A stretch of DNA of 64,000 bases, from assembly GCF_005281835.1 (NCBI RefSeq), contig NZ_RZIS01000003.1, positions 434,001 through 498,000 of the forward strand. Reading direction: 5' to 3'. The notes beneath the pieces were generated by a model. The model was not told where the DNA came from and ran no database searches. It saw nothing but the letters and a program-made list of their open reading frames with translations. Both the position numbers and the translations under genes were made by a program. Of the stretch, positions 19,062 through 28,031 are shown in pieces. This stretch comes from Vibrio profundi (lineage in GTDB: Bacteria > Pseudomonadota > Gammaproteobacteria > Enterobacterales > Vibrionaceae). Each line of letters opens with the position of its first letter. Positions within the stretch are counted from its first letter, which is position 1.

Positions 19062-19859
19062 TTATTGTGTTCTCCAGCTTGCCCCAAGCTTGCGCTCAAG
19101 CATCACTGAAATGGCAGAAAGTGAAAGTGTTAATGCGAGATAGATAATAGCAACCGTAAACCAAATCTCGAATGGCATTGCGGTTTCAGAAACAATGTTT
19201 CTTGCTTCTGTTGTTAGGTCGAAAATCGCCATCACGCTGACGATAGAAGAGTTCTTAATGAGCGAGATAACTTCATTTGTCAAAGGAGGCAACGTACGTT
19301 GTAGTACTTGAGGGAGAATGATATCCCAGTAGGTATAAGGCTTGGATAATCCGAGAGATTGAGCTGCCTCAAACTGACCTTTATTGATGCTGTTCAAACC
19401 TGAACGGAAAATTTCCGCGGTGTACGCTCCTTGAAATAATGATAACGCTAATACCGCAGTACTAAAGCGGTCTAGCCCAATTACGGGGCCAAACACAAAA
19501 TAGAGCAAGTAAATTTGAACCAGTAACGGTGTGTTACGAATAAGCTCAACGTAACCAGTGGCGATTGCTCGCCCGACGATCGAGTTAGAGTTGTTGAGCA
19601 AAGCGGTTACTAAACCAAGCCCCAAGGTCGCCACTAAACTTACTAACGAGATTTTAATGGTGACAAGAAGGCCTTCGATCAGTTCAGCTGGCCACCATTC
19701 TCCATCTTCATAAAAGGCGATATAGTCAGGAACACGATGCCATTGCCATGAATATCCCATAGCCTGTGCTCCGGAATCTAGGATCCAGCTGATTCCCACC
19801 AACAAGAACAGAATTTGGAAGAGAGCTGACAGGGTTGGCTTAATGACTTTGAATAACAT
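19062..19859 (-). CDS. Polar amino-acid ABC transporter permease (first permease)
   Basis: 265-residue HisMQ-type permease with about five to six helices and the coupling loop 'EIFRSGLNSINKGQFEAAQSLGLSKPYTYWDIILPQVL'. Its ATG overlaps the TGA of the upstream ATPase gene (TGATG), so the two are translationally coupled. It should form the membrane heterodimer with the permease encoded at 17225. Confidence 0.93.
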   Translation of the reverse strand: MLFKVIKPTLSALFQILFLLVGISWILDSGAQAMGYSWQWHRVPDYIAFYEDGEWWPAELIEGLLVTIKISLVSLVATLGLGLVTALLNNSNSIVGRAIATGYVELIRNTPLLVQIYLLYFVFGPVIGLDRFSTAVLALSLFQGAYTAEIFRSGLNSINKGQFEAAQSLGLSKPYTYWDIILPQVLQRTLPPLTNEVISLIKNSSIVSVMAIFDLTTEARNIVSETAMPFEIWFTVAIIYLALTLSLSAISVMLERKLGASWRTQ

Positions 19860-20575
19860 CAGTAACTTAGGATCTGTTTTAAGAAGGCTTGAGTACGAGC
19901 GTGTTGAGGGTTATCAAATAATTGATTCGGCGTGTTGGATTCAATGATTTCACCTTGGTCCATAAAGATAACGCGGTCGGCTACTTTTTTGGCAAAGCCC
20001 ATTTCATGAGTCACACACACCATGGTGATTCCTTCCTCCGCCAGTTCCACCATGACATCAAGTACTTCATTGATCATTTCCGGATCAAGAGCAGAAGTCG
20101 GCTCGTCGAATAACAGTAACTCTGGCTTCATACATAGTGAGCGAGCAATTGCGACGCGTTGTTGTTGACCACCAGAGAGTTGCACGGGGTATTTGTTGGC
20201 TTGCTCTGAGATATGAACGCGCTCCAAGTAGTGCATGGCGAGCTTTTCAGCTTCCTGCTTACTCATTTTTAGTGTTCGGATTGGCGCTAAGGTCAGGTTT
20301 TCTAACACGGTAAGGTGAGGGAAGAGGTGAAAATGCTGAAACACCATGCCAACTTTACCTGGGAAATTCAATTTAGCAGGGAGTGTTTGGTCTAGAACGG
20401 TAAGCTGACCTGACTCGAATCGCTCAAGTTGATTAATACAACGGATTAAGGTGGATTTGCCAGAGCCAGAAGGGCCACAAATGACAACAATCTCACCTTT
20501 TTGAATGTTCAAATCGATAGATTTTAGGGCGTGATAGTCGCCATACCACTTATTAAGTGCTTTAAATTCAACCAT
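19859..20575 (-). CDS. Polar amino-acid ABC transporter ATPase (GlnQ/HisP type)
   Basis: 238-residue ATPase: Walker A 'GPSGSGKST', Q-loop '[19 protein letters not shown]', signature 'LSGGQQQR', Walker B '[14 protein letters not shown]', switch His in '[15 protein letters not shown]'. The start at ATG 20575 ('[12 protein letters not shown]') fits the family; an in-frame GTG at 20593 would add six residues, and neither has a good ribosome site. First gene of the operon with two permeases and a binding protein; energises uptake of a polar amino acid. Confidence 0.93.
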   Translation of the reverse strand: MVEFKALNKWYGDYHALKSIDLNIQKGEIVVICGPSGSGKSTLIRCINQLERFESGQLTVLDQTLPAKLNFPGKVGMVFQHFHLFPHLTVLENLTLAPIRTLKMSKQEAEKLAMHYLERVHISEQANKYPVQLSGGQQQRVAIARSLCMKPELLLFDEPTSALDPEMINEVLDVMVELAEEGITMVCVTHEMGFAKKVADRVIFMDQGEIIESNTPNQLFDNPQHARTQAFLKQILSY

Positions 20576-20699
20576 GTTATGGTGATTGTTCACAATTATT
20601 TCTATTTTTGCTGACGTTAAGATTTACCTTAACAATATAGAAAAATGAATGCACATAAAAAAGGGCAGTAACTTGATATGAAATGGTCAGTTGCTTAAA

Positions 20700-20731
20700 A
20701 AGTAACAAAGCAGCGAGCATGCTCGCTGCTT
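20700..20731 (-). terminator. Rho-independent terminator of yqhD
   Basis: Perfect 24-base palindrome (20708-20731) with arms AAGCAGCGAG and CTCGCTGCTT around CATG. On the minus strand it is followed by TTTGTTACTTTTT. It lies 29 bases after the yqhD stop. Confidence 0.85.
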
Positions 20732-20759
20732 TTAGTTCTAACTAAGCTGCTACTTTCTG

Positions 20760-21908
20760 TTACTGCATCGCGCCTTCAAGAATCTCACGCGTACGTTCTA
20801 ATGTAATTGCTTGGTTTTCGCCAAGTTGTACATAACCGTGTGATTCTAACTGCTCAACGACTTTGTCGATAGCGGTCGATTTGTCAGATTCATATCCAGA
20901 GAATTGAGTCTCAACCTCTAGGCTGTGGTAGAAGTTTTCAATCGCGATGATCGTACGCTCTGCTAAATCTTCGCTCTGCTCTAGTCCGAATACATTCTTA
21001 CCCATTTGCTCAAGCTTGCCGCGTTTCGCTTCAATTTGATTGCGTAATAGCGAAGGCTGAACGATAGCTAGAGAGCGAGCGTGGTCTACGTGCCATAGTG
21101 CAGTAAATTCGTGACCAATCATGTGGGTTGCCCAGTCTTGTGGCACACCGGTACCAATCAAGCCATTTAATGCTTGGTTAGCTGTCCACATTAGGTTTGC
21201 GCGCCACGAGTCGTTATCACGCTCTGAGTACTGAGAACCTAGCACGAGTAAGTTTTTAAGTAAGGTTTCAGCGTAGCCTTCTTGAACCATTGCGTTTGTT
21301 GGTAGAGTAATGTATTGCTCACATACGTGAACCCATGCATCAACGATACCGTTGATCAACTGGCGCTCAGGCAAAGTTTTCATTACGTCTGGGTCCATTA
21401 CAGCGAATTTTGGCTGTACAGCAGGCGCCATGAATGCAAGCTTGTCTTGAGTCTCTGAGCGAGTGATAACCGCGCCCATGTTAGATTCTGAACCTGTTGC
21501 CGGTAGCGTAAGAATAGCGCCAATCGGTGTCGCTTCGTTAACTTGATGCTTGCCTTCTAAAATATCCCAGCCATCACCATCGTGTTTAGCGGCTGCTGCA
21601 ACATACTTAGAACCGTCAATAACTGAGCCACCACCGACAGCAAGAATAAAGTCGATATCCTGTTCTTTTACGATAGCGACTGCTTTATCTAGTGTTTCTT
21701 TAGTAGGGTTTGCTTCAACGCCAGAAAACTCAACCCAAGAGTGACCGTTTAGCGCTTCTTGAACTTGGTCGTAAACGCCGTTTTTCTTGATAGAACCGCC
21801 ACCGTAGATAACTAATACTTTTTGAGAAGCGTTGATTGCTTGTGCAATCGTAGAAATTTGACCTTGGCCAAAATGAATAACAGTAGGGTTAACGTAAGTA
21901 AATTGCAT
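20760..21908 (-). CDS. yqhD: NADPH-dependent iron-containing aldehyde reductase, YqhD-like
   Basis: 382-residue group III metal alcohol dehydrogenase close to E. coli YqhD (387). Conserved blocks: 'VLVIYGGGSIKKNGVYDQV', 'ILAVGGGSVIDGSKYVAAAA', 'TLPATGSESNMGAVI', metal-ligand region 'GIVDAWVHVCEQY' and 'ALNGLIGTGVPQDWATHMIGHEFTALWHVDHARSLAIV'. YqhD reduces short-chain and toxic aldehydes with NADPH during oxidative or electrophile stress. Divergent from an AraC-type gene exactly as yqhD and yqhC are in E. coli, so induction by aldehydes through that regulator is likely. Confidence 0.92.
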   Translation of the reverse strand: MQFTYVNPTVIHFGQGQISTIAQAINASQKVLVIYGGGSIKKNGVYDQVQEALNGHSWVEFSGVEANPTKETLDKAVAIVKEQDIDFILAVGGGSVIDGSKYVAAAAKHDGDGWDILEGKHQVNEATPIGAILTLPATGSESNMGAVITRSETQDKLAFMAPAVQPKFAVMDPDVMKTLPERQLINGIVDAWVHVCEQYITLPTNAMVQEGYAETLLKNLLVLGSQYSERDNDSWRANLMWTANQALNGLIGTGVPQDWATHMIGHEFTALWHVDHARSLAIVQPSLLRNQIEAKRGKLEQMGKNVFGLEQSEDLAERTIIAIENFYHSLEVETQFSGYESDKSTAIDKVVEQLESHGYVQLGENQAITLERTREILEGAMQ

Positions 21909-22069
21909 TGCTGATTCCTCGTGTAGGAGCGATAACGTTTATCTGTTTATAGTTGGAATACTTGCATATTAGTGTGATTGTTTGCGCCTTTAAAGACCAT
22001 ATTCTCCAAATAAATTGCCTATTTCTACAAAGTTGTTATTCTGGCTGTTCTTGTATAGTCGGTGAACAT

Positions 22070-22948
22070 ATGGAAAATCTAGCTCAATTAATGCGTTCTT
22101 ACGTTGCTCTTAAAGGTTGGGATGACTTAGAGGGTATTAGAGAAACCGCGATCGATAATGTATGGCTTTATCGCAGTAGCCAAGGCAATGGCCGTCAGCC
22201 TTTCACCTATCAGTCGGGGATCATCATGATGGGGCAAGGCCGTAAAAATATCCATATTGGAGATAGACCAGTTGCTTATGGCCCCGGGGATTACCTCGTT
22301 GTCGGTGTACCTATGCCTTTAGAGTGCGAAGCTTTTCCTGAAGACGATGAGCCATTACTAGGGTTGACGATCAATATCGACTCAAAGTTATTACATAAGT
22401 TAGTAAAGCGCTTGGAAGAAGAGTCGTTTTTAACCAGCCATTGCAATAAGCATACGACGAGTGGGTTAGAGTCTGCTTCAATGGAACCACAAATGCTCGA
22501 AAGCTGTATTCGAATATTACGGGCTCTCCATTGCGATATAGAGGCAAAGATCTTGGGTGAATCACTGGTGACTGAAATCGTCTACCGAGCGCTAACGGGA
22601 TCGGAAGGGCGTGTATTGTTTGAGCTTGCTCAACATGATGGACACTATGCTCGTGTTGCAAAGGCGCTTGCTAAAGTGCATCAAGAATACTCTCAAGCAC
22701 TGACGGTTCAATCATTAGCTGAAGAAGCCAACATGAGTGTCTCTGCGTTTCATACGGCATTTCGAAATGTCACCTTCGAGACTCCGTTGCAATATCTAAA
22801 AAAAGTCAGGTTGAACAAAGCGAAAGAGTTGATTCAGATTGAGGGTAAACGGATCAGTGAGGCTGCTGGCCTTGTTGGGTATACCAGCCCGTCACAGTTT
22901 AGCCGTGAATTTAAGCGTCACTTTAATACAACACCACGGGCAATATGA
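22070..22948 (+). CDS. yqhC: AraC-family regulator, YqhC-like
   Basis: 292 residues: an AraC N-terminal cupin-type domain ('QPFTYQSGIIMMGQGRKNIHIGDRPVAYGPGDYLVVGVPMPLECE') and two helix-turn-helix units at the C-terminus ('LTVQSLAEEANMSVSAFHTAFRNVT' and 'ISEAAGLVGYTSPSQFSREFKRHF'). The frame is open from 21953, but ATG 22070 with GGTGA five bases upstream is the natural start. Divergent from yqhD with 161 bases between starts; expected to activate yqhD in response to aldehydes. The name rests on this conserved pairing. Confidence 0.85.
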   Translation: MENLAQLMRSYVALKGWDDLEGIRETAIDNVWLYRSSQGNGRQPFTYQSGIIMMGQGRKNIHIGDRPVAYGPGDYLVVGVPMPLECEAFPEDDEPLLGLTINIDSKLLHKLVKRLEEESFLTSHCNKHTTSGLESASMEPQMLESCIRILRALHCDIEAKILGESLVTEIVYRALTGSEGRVLFELAQHDGHYARVAKALAKVHQEYSQALTVQSLAEEANMSVSAFHTAFRNVTFETPLQYLKKVRLNKAKELIQIEGKRISEAAGLVGYTSPSQFSREFKRHFNTTPRAI

Positions 22949-23404
22949 GTGAGTTGATTTTTACCAAGCTTGATAGCTAAGTTATTGATACTAGTTTGGT
23001 GAAGGAATGGTTAGTTTTAGTTGATTCCGTGACCATATTAAGTATGCAATGAAGAATTTGATTATAGGTAGCACCTTCGTTGAGGCGTGTTTTTAGATTA
23101 GTACTCTCTATCTAGGTTCTTACATGAGCTATGGTTTATCGATCCAAAAACGTCTGTTTAGCTTTCCGTTATAGTGACTGTTTCTGATTGGTGTGAGGCA
23201 GTTGCACTAGCGGAGAGGTCAGTTAGTTCAATCGCCGTAACCTATAATTTGAAATCAGCAAACTAAGAGCACCTTCGGGTGCTTTTTTTGTGCGCGCATA
23301 GATCTTCTCAGGGTTTCAAGCCGCTAAAGGCCTTGCAACGACTATACTCAATAGCATCGAACTCAAACGCTAAGATTGTTAATGACGAATTGAATGGTGA
23401 GTGA
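22949..23404. other. 456-bp gap between yqhC-like and GT-C-like genes
   Basis: No protein gene with a ribosome site was found. The region ends in a strong terminator (23268-23289) that lies more than 300 bases from the yqhC stop, so it may terminate a short untranslated transcript (see findings). The last 110 bases before the next gene show nothing further. Confidence 0.5.
23268..23289 (+). terminator. Strong rho-independent terminator
   Basis: AGCACC-TTCG-GGTGCT hairpin with a UUCG tetraloop followed by T7. It terminates transcription from the yqhC-like gene or from an unrecognised small RNA. Confidence 0.85.
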
Positions 23405-25048
23405 TTGAAAATTAAATTGTTATACATTTCGCTATTTGGCTTTATCGCAGTGTTTTATTTGGCAGCGATAAGGTACATGGCAATTGTCGATAACGATTTT
23501 ATGGCTATTTACCTCACTTGGTTAGTGGAAATAGGAAGCCGATCAGGTATCCATTTTACCTTCGACAGCTACTCGTTAATGTTTGAATTAATTTCACCGC
23601 TTATTACGCAAATAGGTGGTGAGCTTAATGTGGTTTATATATTCAGGCTGATAAATGCATTGATGTTAATTGTCATTTCATTGCAGCTTTATTTGCTGAT
23701 GACCGTCTACGTAGAAAAGTACGTTGCACTTTGTTCCATTGCCATTTTATTGCTGACCACAGTGATGTACACGCGTGGCATTGATATACGGCCCGATATA
23801 TTTGTCTTGCTGATTTGGTTGCAAATCATATTAATGATGTGCAAAGAAGAGTCTTTGGCGAACTGCGACAGAATGTTTATCGTCGGCTTTTTGTATGGCA
23901 TGGGATTTCTGTTCAAAGCTAAGGCGTTGATTATAACGGTACCAATGCTGATCTTATTTTACGGTGGCTGTATTCATAGTGGTATGAACTTGTCTGTGGC
24001 GATACGGGCGTTGCTATCACTGCTTTTAGGTTGCTTTGTCGCGCTAGCGATCTTCTTTCTTAAAGCCAATATTAACGGGATGGACGAAATCTACAGTGCT
24101 GGTTTCACCTTGATATCCCATTCTTTTAACAACGATGACGAAGCAGGGCTGAAAAGCGTTGTGTTGTTTAATGCCATTAAAGCGGACTTTGGATACTGGC
24201 TGTTTTTCATTTTTGGCTGCTATTTAGTGGTAAGAAACTACGCAAGATACCATACTCGCCAATTACTACTGTTTATGGCGGTGGTATCTCTCATCATTCT
24301 TTCCGTCGTGATTAATCCGCATTACTACGCGTATAACTTGGTTTCCTTGTACGCGCTGATGCTGCTGATTTCAGCGGTGTATATAAAAATTCCTTTGGAC
24401 AAAAGCTTTTTCTCTTCAAGAAAAGTGAGGATTATTTCCGGCTTAGCAATAACCTCGTATTTAATGATCAAATCGTTCGTGGGCCTTGTAGAAGTTTCGA
24501 AATATACCATTGACCATCAGCTCTCTCTTAATCAATTTATAGAAGAGAATTTGCATGGTTATCGTAACGTTTATACCAATGGCGAGATAAGTAGGATTAC
24601 AGGCCCAAATGTTCACTGGGTAGCTTATCGGGACGGCTATAAAACCAATAATATTTGGCGAGATATCAAAAGTAGGAAACCGATCCTAATCATTATTGAT
24701 TACAAATTTATGCATGAGTTAAAAGGCGAAGATAGGGTCAACTTGTTTGAGCACTACACATACTTAACACCGCAAATCCTGACTCCGGGCTTTGGTACCG
24801 AAAGTGAGGTGAAAGGTAAGCTACTTTTGTCTGGCAGGTATCGTCTTACTAACTCGGAAAATGAAGTTTGCAAATTGAACGGAACTCTATACTCGCCGAA
24901 TTCGGTGATAAGGCTGAAAAGAGGTGTGCACCTTCTTCAGTCATTCGGCGGGAAGTGCACGCTAAAGTATTACTTTAATGAAAAGTCAGTAAATGAACTG
25001 ATAAGAAGTAACCCTAACATGCTGCCATACTTGCTCGATGCTAACTAA
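23405..25048 (+). CDS. Polytopic membrane protein, GT-C glycosyltransferase-like
   Basis: 547 residues with roughly ten to eleven predicted membrane helices in the first 370 residues and a soluble, probably periplasmic, C-terminal domain of about 180 residues. The arrangement, and the early charged loop after helix 1 ('AIVDNDFMAIYLTWLVEIGSRSG') followed by 'TRGIDIRPDIFVLL', resemble lipid-linked-sugar GT-C transferases (ArnT/PMT type), but no signature proves it. The start is TTG with GGTGAG six bases upstream. It stands alone, AT-rich, with no polysaccharide genes around. Confidence 0.6.
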   Translation: MKIKLLYISLFGFIAVFYLAAIRYMAIVDNDFMAIYLTWLVEIGSRSGIHFTFDSYSLMFELISPLITQIGGELNVVYIFRLINALMLIVISLQLYLLMTVYVEKYVALCSIAILLLTTVMYTRGIDIRPDIFVLLIWLQIILMMCKEESLANCDRMFIVGFLYGMGFLFKAKALIITVPMLILFYGGCIHSGMNLSVAIRALLSLLLGCFVALAIFFLKANINGMDEIYSAGFTLISHSFNNDDEAGLKSVVLFNAIKADFGYWLFFIFGCYLVVRNYARYHTRQLLLFMAVVSLIILSVVINPHYYAYNLVSLYALMLLISAVYIKIPLDKSFFSSRKVRIISGLAITSYLMIKSFVGLVEVSKYTIDHQLSLNQFIEENLHGYRNVYTNGEISRITGPNVHWVAYRDGYKTNNIWRDIKSRKPILIIIDYKFMHELKGEDRVNLFEHYTYLTPQILTPGFGTESEVKGKLLLSGRYRLTNSENEVCKLNGTLYSPNSVIRLKRGVHLLQSFGGKCTLKYYFNEKSVNELIRSNPNMLPYLLDAN

Positions 25049-25351
25049 CTTTATGTAATATCGAACTATTTTCAATAAATTGACTATTAATGTCTTTGTT
25101 AATACCAATCTCCAACCACATCTCGTTAGCCAATTCATAGCTTTTATTTATATTACTTTGTTTGATCTCTCACTTTAGTGATGACTCAATGGTCAATGTT
25201 TGAACTAGTGCAAAAGCTCTCGTCGGATGAGTTGATCAAAGTGTAGCCAAAGACTAATCCTTTTTATCGAGCAAAGTAGTTTCGATGTTTGAATTTTGCT
25301 TATCGGTTTTATAACCAAAGACCAATTAAGGATAAAAAGGTTAATAACATC
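25049..25351. other. 303-bp gap before lipase-like gene
   Basis: AT-rich, no convincing gene, no clear hairpin. It probably holds the lipase promoter. An in-frame TTG at 25289 would extend the lipase by 21 residues but would bury the signal peptide. Confidence 0.5.
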
Positions 25352-26401
25352 ATGAAAATAATGACAAAAATAGCGTCCATCGCAGTGGTAACTGCGTTTT
25401 CTAGTTTCACACATGCTGCAATAGGGAACTATAAGGTTGTGCTAGTTCACGGGTTTCAGGCGGATCAACTTCAATCTAAACCGGATAAAGAACAGGTAAC
25501 CAGCGAAGGTGCCGATTATTGGAAAGATTATTGGCTTCAATATGCAGATGCCCGAATTGACTGGCCATCTCAGGAAAGGGTAGAAGGTAAGATTTCAAGC
25601 GATTACGTTTGGCCGAAGTTACAAGAGCTATCGCAAAATGGAACTTGTAACACCGGATGTATTTTTGTCACGCATTCTACCGGGGATTTAGTGACAAGAT
25701 ACCTGCTAGATAACCAAGAAAACTGGCTGCAAAATGCTGGTCTTACGCCTTTGAATGTAGTTGCAACTTTTGATTTTGCAGGTGCTGGTGGTGGCTCAGA
25801 ACTTGGTGATATTGTAGTTAACATTACAGAAGGCGGGGGCTGGACAGACAGTGCGATGCGCTATGCAATTTCGTTGTGGTTAGGGGAAATACCAACACAA
25901 GAAAATTCAGGCGTACTTAATGATTTAAAAGTATCTAATGCTCGTCAAATCGCGCGATTGTCTGAACATAGGATTCCGAGAATCCGTTTTGTAGGGAATG
26001 GAACCGATTATTTCAAGACAACATCAGGCTTCTTGCCGGGTAATGACGACGGAGTTGTAGCGGCGCATTCTGCTTGCGGTGCATCAAATTCAGGTAGCTT
26101 TGACAGTTGTTCTACAGGCTTGGCAATGAACGGTAAAATTGCTTCTCAAAGTAAGGGCGTGTCGAGTTTCATGCCTGAACATTACCCATTAATTATGGGA
26201 GATGGTTACAGCCACGGCGATGTGATTAGTTCAAGCCATCAAGGTGAAGTGACATCGAGTGTCACCAGTGTCGCTCTTACCAATGGTCAATCGGTGAGTG
26301 TGGATACATATACAGAGAACGGATGGTGGGGCACTAAGTACCTTTATGTTCAAGGTTCGAACAGAGACACCATGTCTGAAATCGCATTGAATCTGAACTA
26401 G
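25352..26401 (+). CDS. Secreted triacylglycerol-lipase-like alpha/beta hydrolase
   Basis: 349 residues. A signal peptide 'MKIMTKIASIAVVTAFSSFTHA' is followed by a lipase fold: 'YKVVLVHGFQADQL', the nucleophile elbow 'IFVTHSTGDLVTRYLL' (S109; the usual first Gly of GxSxG is Thr), 'FDFAGAGGGSELGDIV' in the place of the lipase 'GTPHRGSE' block, 'PGNDDGVVAAHSACG' with the probable catalytic Asp, and 'GYSHGDVI' as a candidate catalytic His. Probably exported to the periplasm or secreted. ATG 25352 is chosen for the signal peptide. The next two genes run in the same direction and may form one unit. Confidence 0.75.
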   Translation: MKIMTKIASIAVVTAFSSFTHAAIGNYKVVLVHGFQADQLQSKPDKEQVTSEGADYWKDYWLQYADARIDWPSQERVEGKISSDYVWPKLQELSQNGTCNTGCIFVTHSTGDLVTRYLLDNQENWLQNAGLTPLNVVATFDFAGAGGGSELGDIVVNITEGGGWTDSAMRYAISLWLGEIPTQENSGVLNDLKVSNARQIARLSEHRIPRIRFVGNGTDYFKTTSGFLPGNDDGVVAAHSACGASNSGSFDSCSTGLAMNGKIASQSKGVSSFMPEHYPLIMGDGYSHGDVISSSHQGEVTSSVTSVALTNGQSVSVDTYTENGWWGTKYLYVQGSNRDTMSEIALNLN

Positions 26402-26411
26402 TTAGGCTTGT

Positions 26412-26434
26412 GGGCTGGTGGATAAAACCAGCCC
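26412..26434 (+). other. Intercistronic hairpin
   Basis: GGGCTGGT / ACCAGCCC stem between the lipase-like gene and the next gene, without a T-run. It is more likely a processing or mRNA-protecting stem, or a partial attenuator, than a terminator. Confidence 0.45.
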
Positions 26435-26449
26435 TATTAGGAGCGTTAT

Positions 26450-27502
26450 ATGAAAAGAAAATACTGGTTTTATTCTTGTACGGCCTTAGTTGGTATCGCA
26501 AGCGCAATATTATGGCCAACTGGTGTGCAAACTTCTGAATATTCCAAGCCGCTAACACATTCAAACACTAAACTACCTAAACAGGTGATCACTGATAGCG
26601 ATACGCCTATAGTGCAAAACGTACTTCAAGAGCCCGAAATTGAGCTTGAAGTACTGAATGAGCCAGCGATGGTCTCCATTGATCTCACTAAAGTGGCTCA
26701 AAAGCATCAAGCGACGTTGCAATATCCCGCTTACTCTCAACCTATTACAGATTCGAACAGTCCATACCTCTCATGGAACAAGTTTGAAGAAGTCGCTATT
26801 CCCGTACTGGGTGGAGACTCGACCGCATCATTAAGCGTGAACAAGTACCGCCATTTTTTTCCAGATGATATTGAAGTTAAATTAAAATCAAGCGCGATGA
26901 TACTAGGCGCTAACTTAGAGGTTATAGCGGTTGAAACAAAACAAGTTCTTGAGACGCTTCCTTCAGATGATTCACAGTGGGCTATTACACCAAGTGAGAG
27001 CTGGCCTGAAGAAATCCGGTTAGTGGCAAAAGTGGAATTTGAACAAGGGGAAGACGTAGTGAGCGCGGATATTCGCTTTTACCACTCGGTTGCAAATGTC
27101 ATAAATGTAGAACACGGCTATGCGGATGGAGCGGATTTACGAATCCCAGTTGTGTTAGAAACAGAGCAAGACGGAATATACCGAGTACGGGCCAACCTGT
27201 TTGATAGCAATGGCGTGGCAATTGCGTCGTTAGTTACTAAAGAGCAGTTAACAACTGGCGAACAGACCATAGAGCTAAAAGCGTTTAAAAGCGTTTTGCC
27301 TGCGGGAAGTTCAGAGTTGTATTTAAAAAATGTTATGGTGGAGCGAATGTCTGGTTACCCTGGTGAAAAGGCGGGTTATGGTCAAAGTAATCTTGAAAGC
27401 TATTCTATTGGAAGCTTTGATTCCAATACACTGTCTGACGAAGATTATCAGATGTCGGAACAAGAGAAGCAGCAAGTCGCGTTCCTTAAACAAGTCTTCT
27501 AA
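26450..27502 (+). CDS. Exported protein of unknown function (DUF4785-like)
   Basis: 350 residues with an N-terminal membrane anchor or signal segment ('WFYSCTALVGIASAIL'), a Pro/Thr/Glu-rich linker (about 25-85), then beta-rich domains: 'VAIPVLGGDSTASLSVNKYRHFFPDDIEVKLKSSA' and an Ig-like 'YRVRANLFDSNGVAIASLVTKEQLTTGEQTIEL' followed by a Tyr-rich segment. The pattern reminds me of DUF4785 proteins, from memory only. TAGGAG precedes the ATG. It lies 48 bases after the lipase-like gene, so a role in the same surface process is plausible. Confidence 0.65.
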   Translation: MKRKYWFYSCTALVGIASAILWPTGVQTSEYSKPLTHSNTKLPKQVITDSDTPIVQNVLQEPEIELEVLNEPAMVSIDLTKVAQKHQATLQYPAYSQPITDSNSPYLSWNKFEEVAIPVLGGDSTASLSVNKYRHFFPDDIEVKLKSSAMILGANLEVIAVETKQVLETLPSDDSQWAITPSESWPEEIRLVAKVEFEQGEDVVSADIRFYHSVANVINVEHGYADGADLRIPVVLETEQDGIYRVRANLFDSNGVAIASLVTKEQLTTGEQTIELKAFKSVLPAGSSELYLKNVMVERMSGYPGEKAGYGQSNLESYSIGSFDSNTLSDEDYQMSEQEKQQVAFLKQVF

Positions 27503-27581
27503 AAAAGCGCGAGAAGTGACTAGATCTTGGGTGTAGCTATCTATACAATTGAACAGTGTTTTATTGTGGGTGGTACTAGGG

Positions 27582-27878
27582 ATGCGTGGAAGTCGAATAA
27601 TGGCTTTGATAAGCCTGCTGTTTCTTGCGGCGTGTACATCGACGCCAAAAACAGAACCAGAAGTGCAGATGGTAGTTGAGACACAAGATTCAGAATCACT
27701 AAAGGAGCAAGCCGTTCAAACGGAACTAGAACATGAGCCCGACACTAAAGGCATTGATGGGCATGTCATACTAGATAACGAGCCTGCAAAATTGATCCTC
27801 AATTCTATAGAAAGTGTCGCGGATACGTTAAACGTACTTAGCTTCGGAATATTTGCCGCTGGGCGAACACGATTTTAA
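27582..27878 (+). CDS. Small predicted lipoprotein
   Basis: 98 residues (from 27582) with n-region 'MRGSR', a hydrophobic core and the lipobox 'LAAC', followed by an acidic, Glu/Gln-rich mature part and a hydrophobic C-terminal segment ('SVADTLNVLSFGIFAAG'). An ATG at 27600 has a better-spaced GGAAG but would lose the basic n-region; a TTG at 27549 is less likely. Third in line after the lipase-like and DUF4785-like genes, before a strong terminator. Function unknown. Confidence 0.6.
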   Translation: MRGSRIMALISLLFLAACTSTPKTEPEVQMVVETQDSESLKEQAVQTELEHEPDTKGIDGHVILDNEPAKLILNSIESVADTLNVLSFGIFAAGRTRF

Positions 27879-27986
27879 AATCTAAGGCCGATTGCTTTGT
27901 TTGTGGGGCGTCCTTAAGTAGGGGGCTAGTTTGTTCCATTTAGAAAGTGTAAAACCTTCACCTTCATCATTTATTCAGGCTGAATC

Positions 27987-28028
27987 AAAAAAGCGCGTTT
28001 GTCCGAAATGGAAGTAACGCGCTTTTTT
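27987..28028. terminator. Bidirectional terminator
   Basis: AAAAAAGCGCGTT / AACGCGCTTTTTT, a 13-bp perfect stem with A- and T-runs on its two sides. It serves the lipoprotein gene (+) and the MATE gene (-). Confidence 0.88.
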
Positions 28029-28031
28029 GTA

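Noticed and set aside
23175..23267. Degenerate tRNA gene before the UUCG terminator
   Set aside because: A T-loop-like GTTCAATC is present but no acceptor, D or anticodon stems could be paired.
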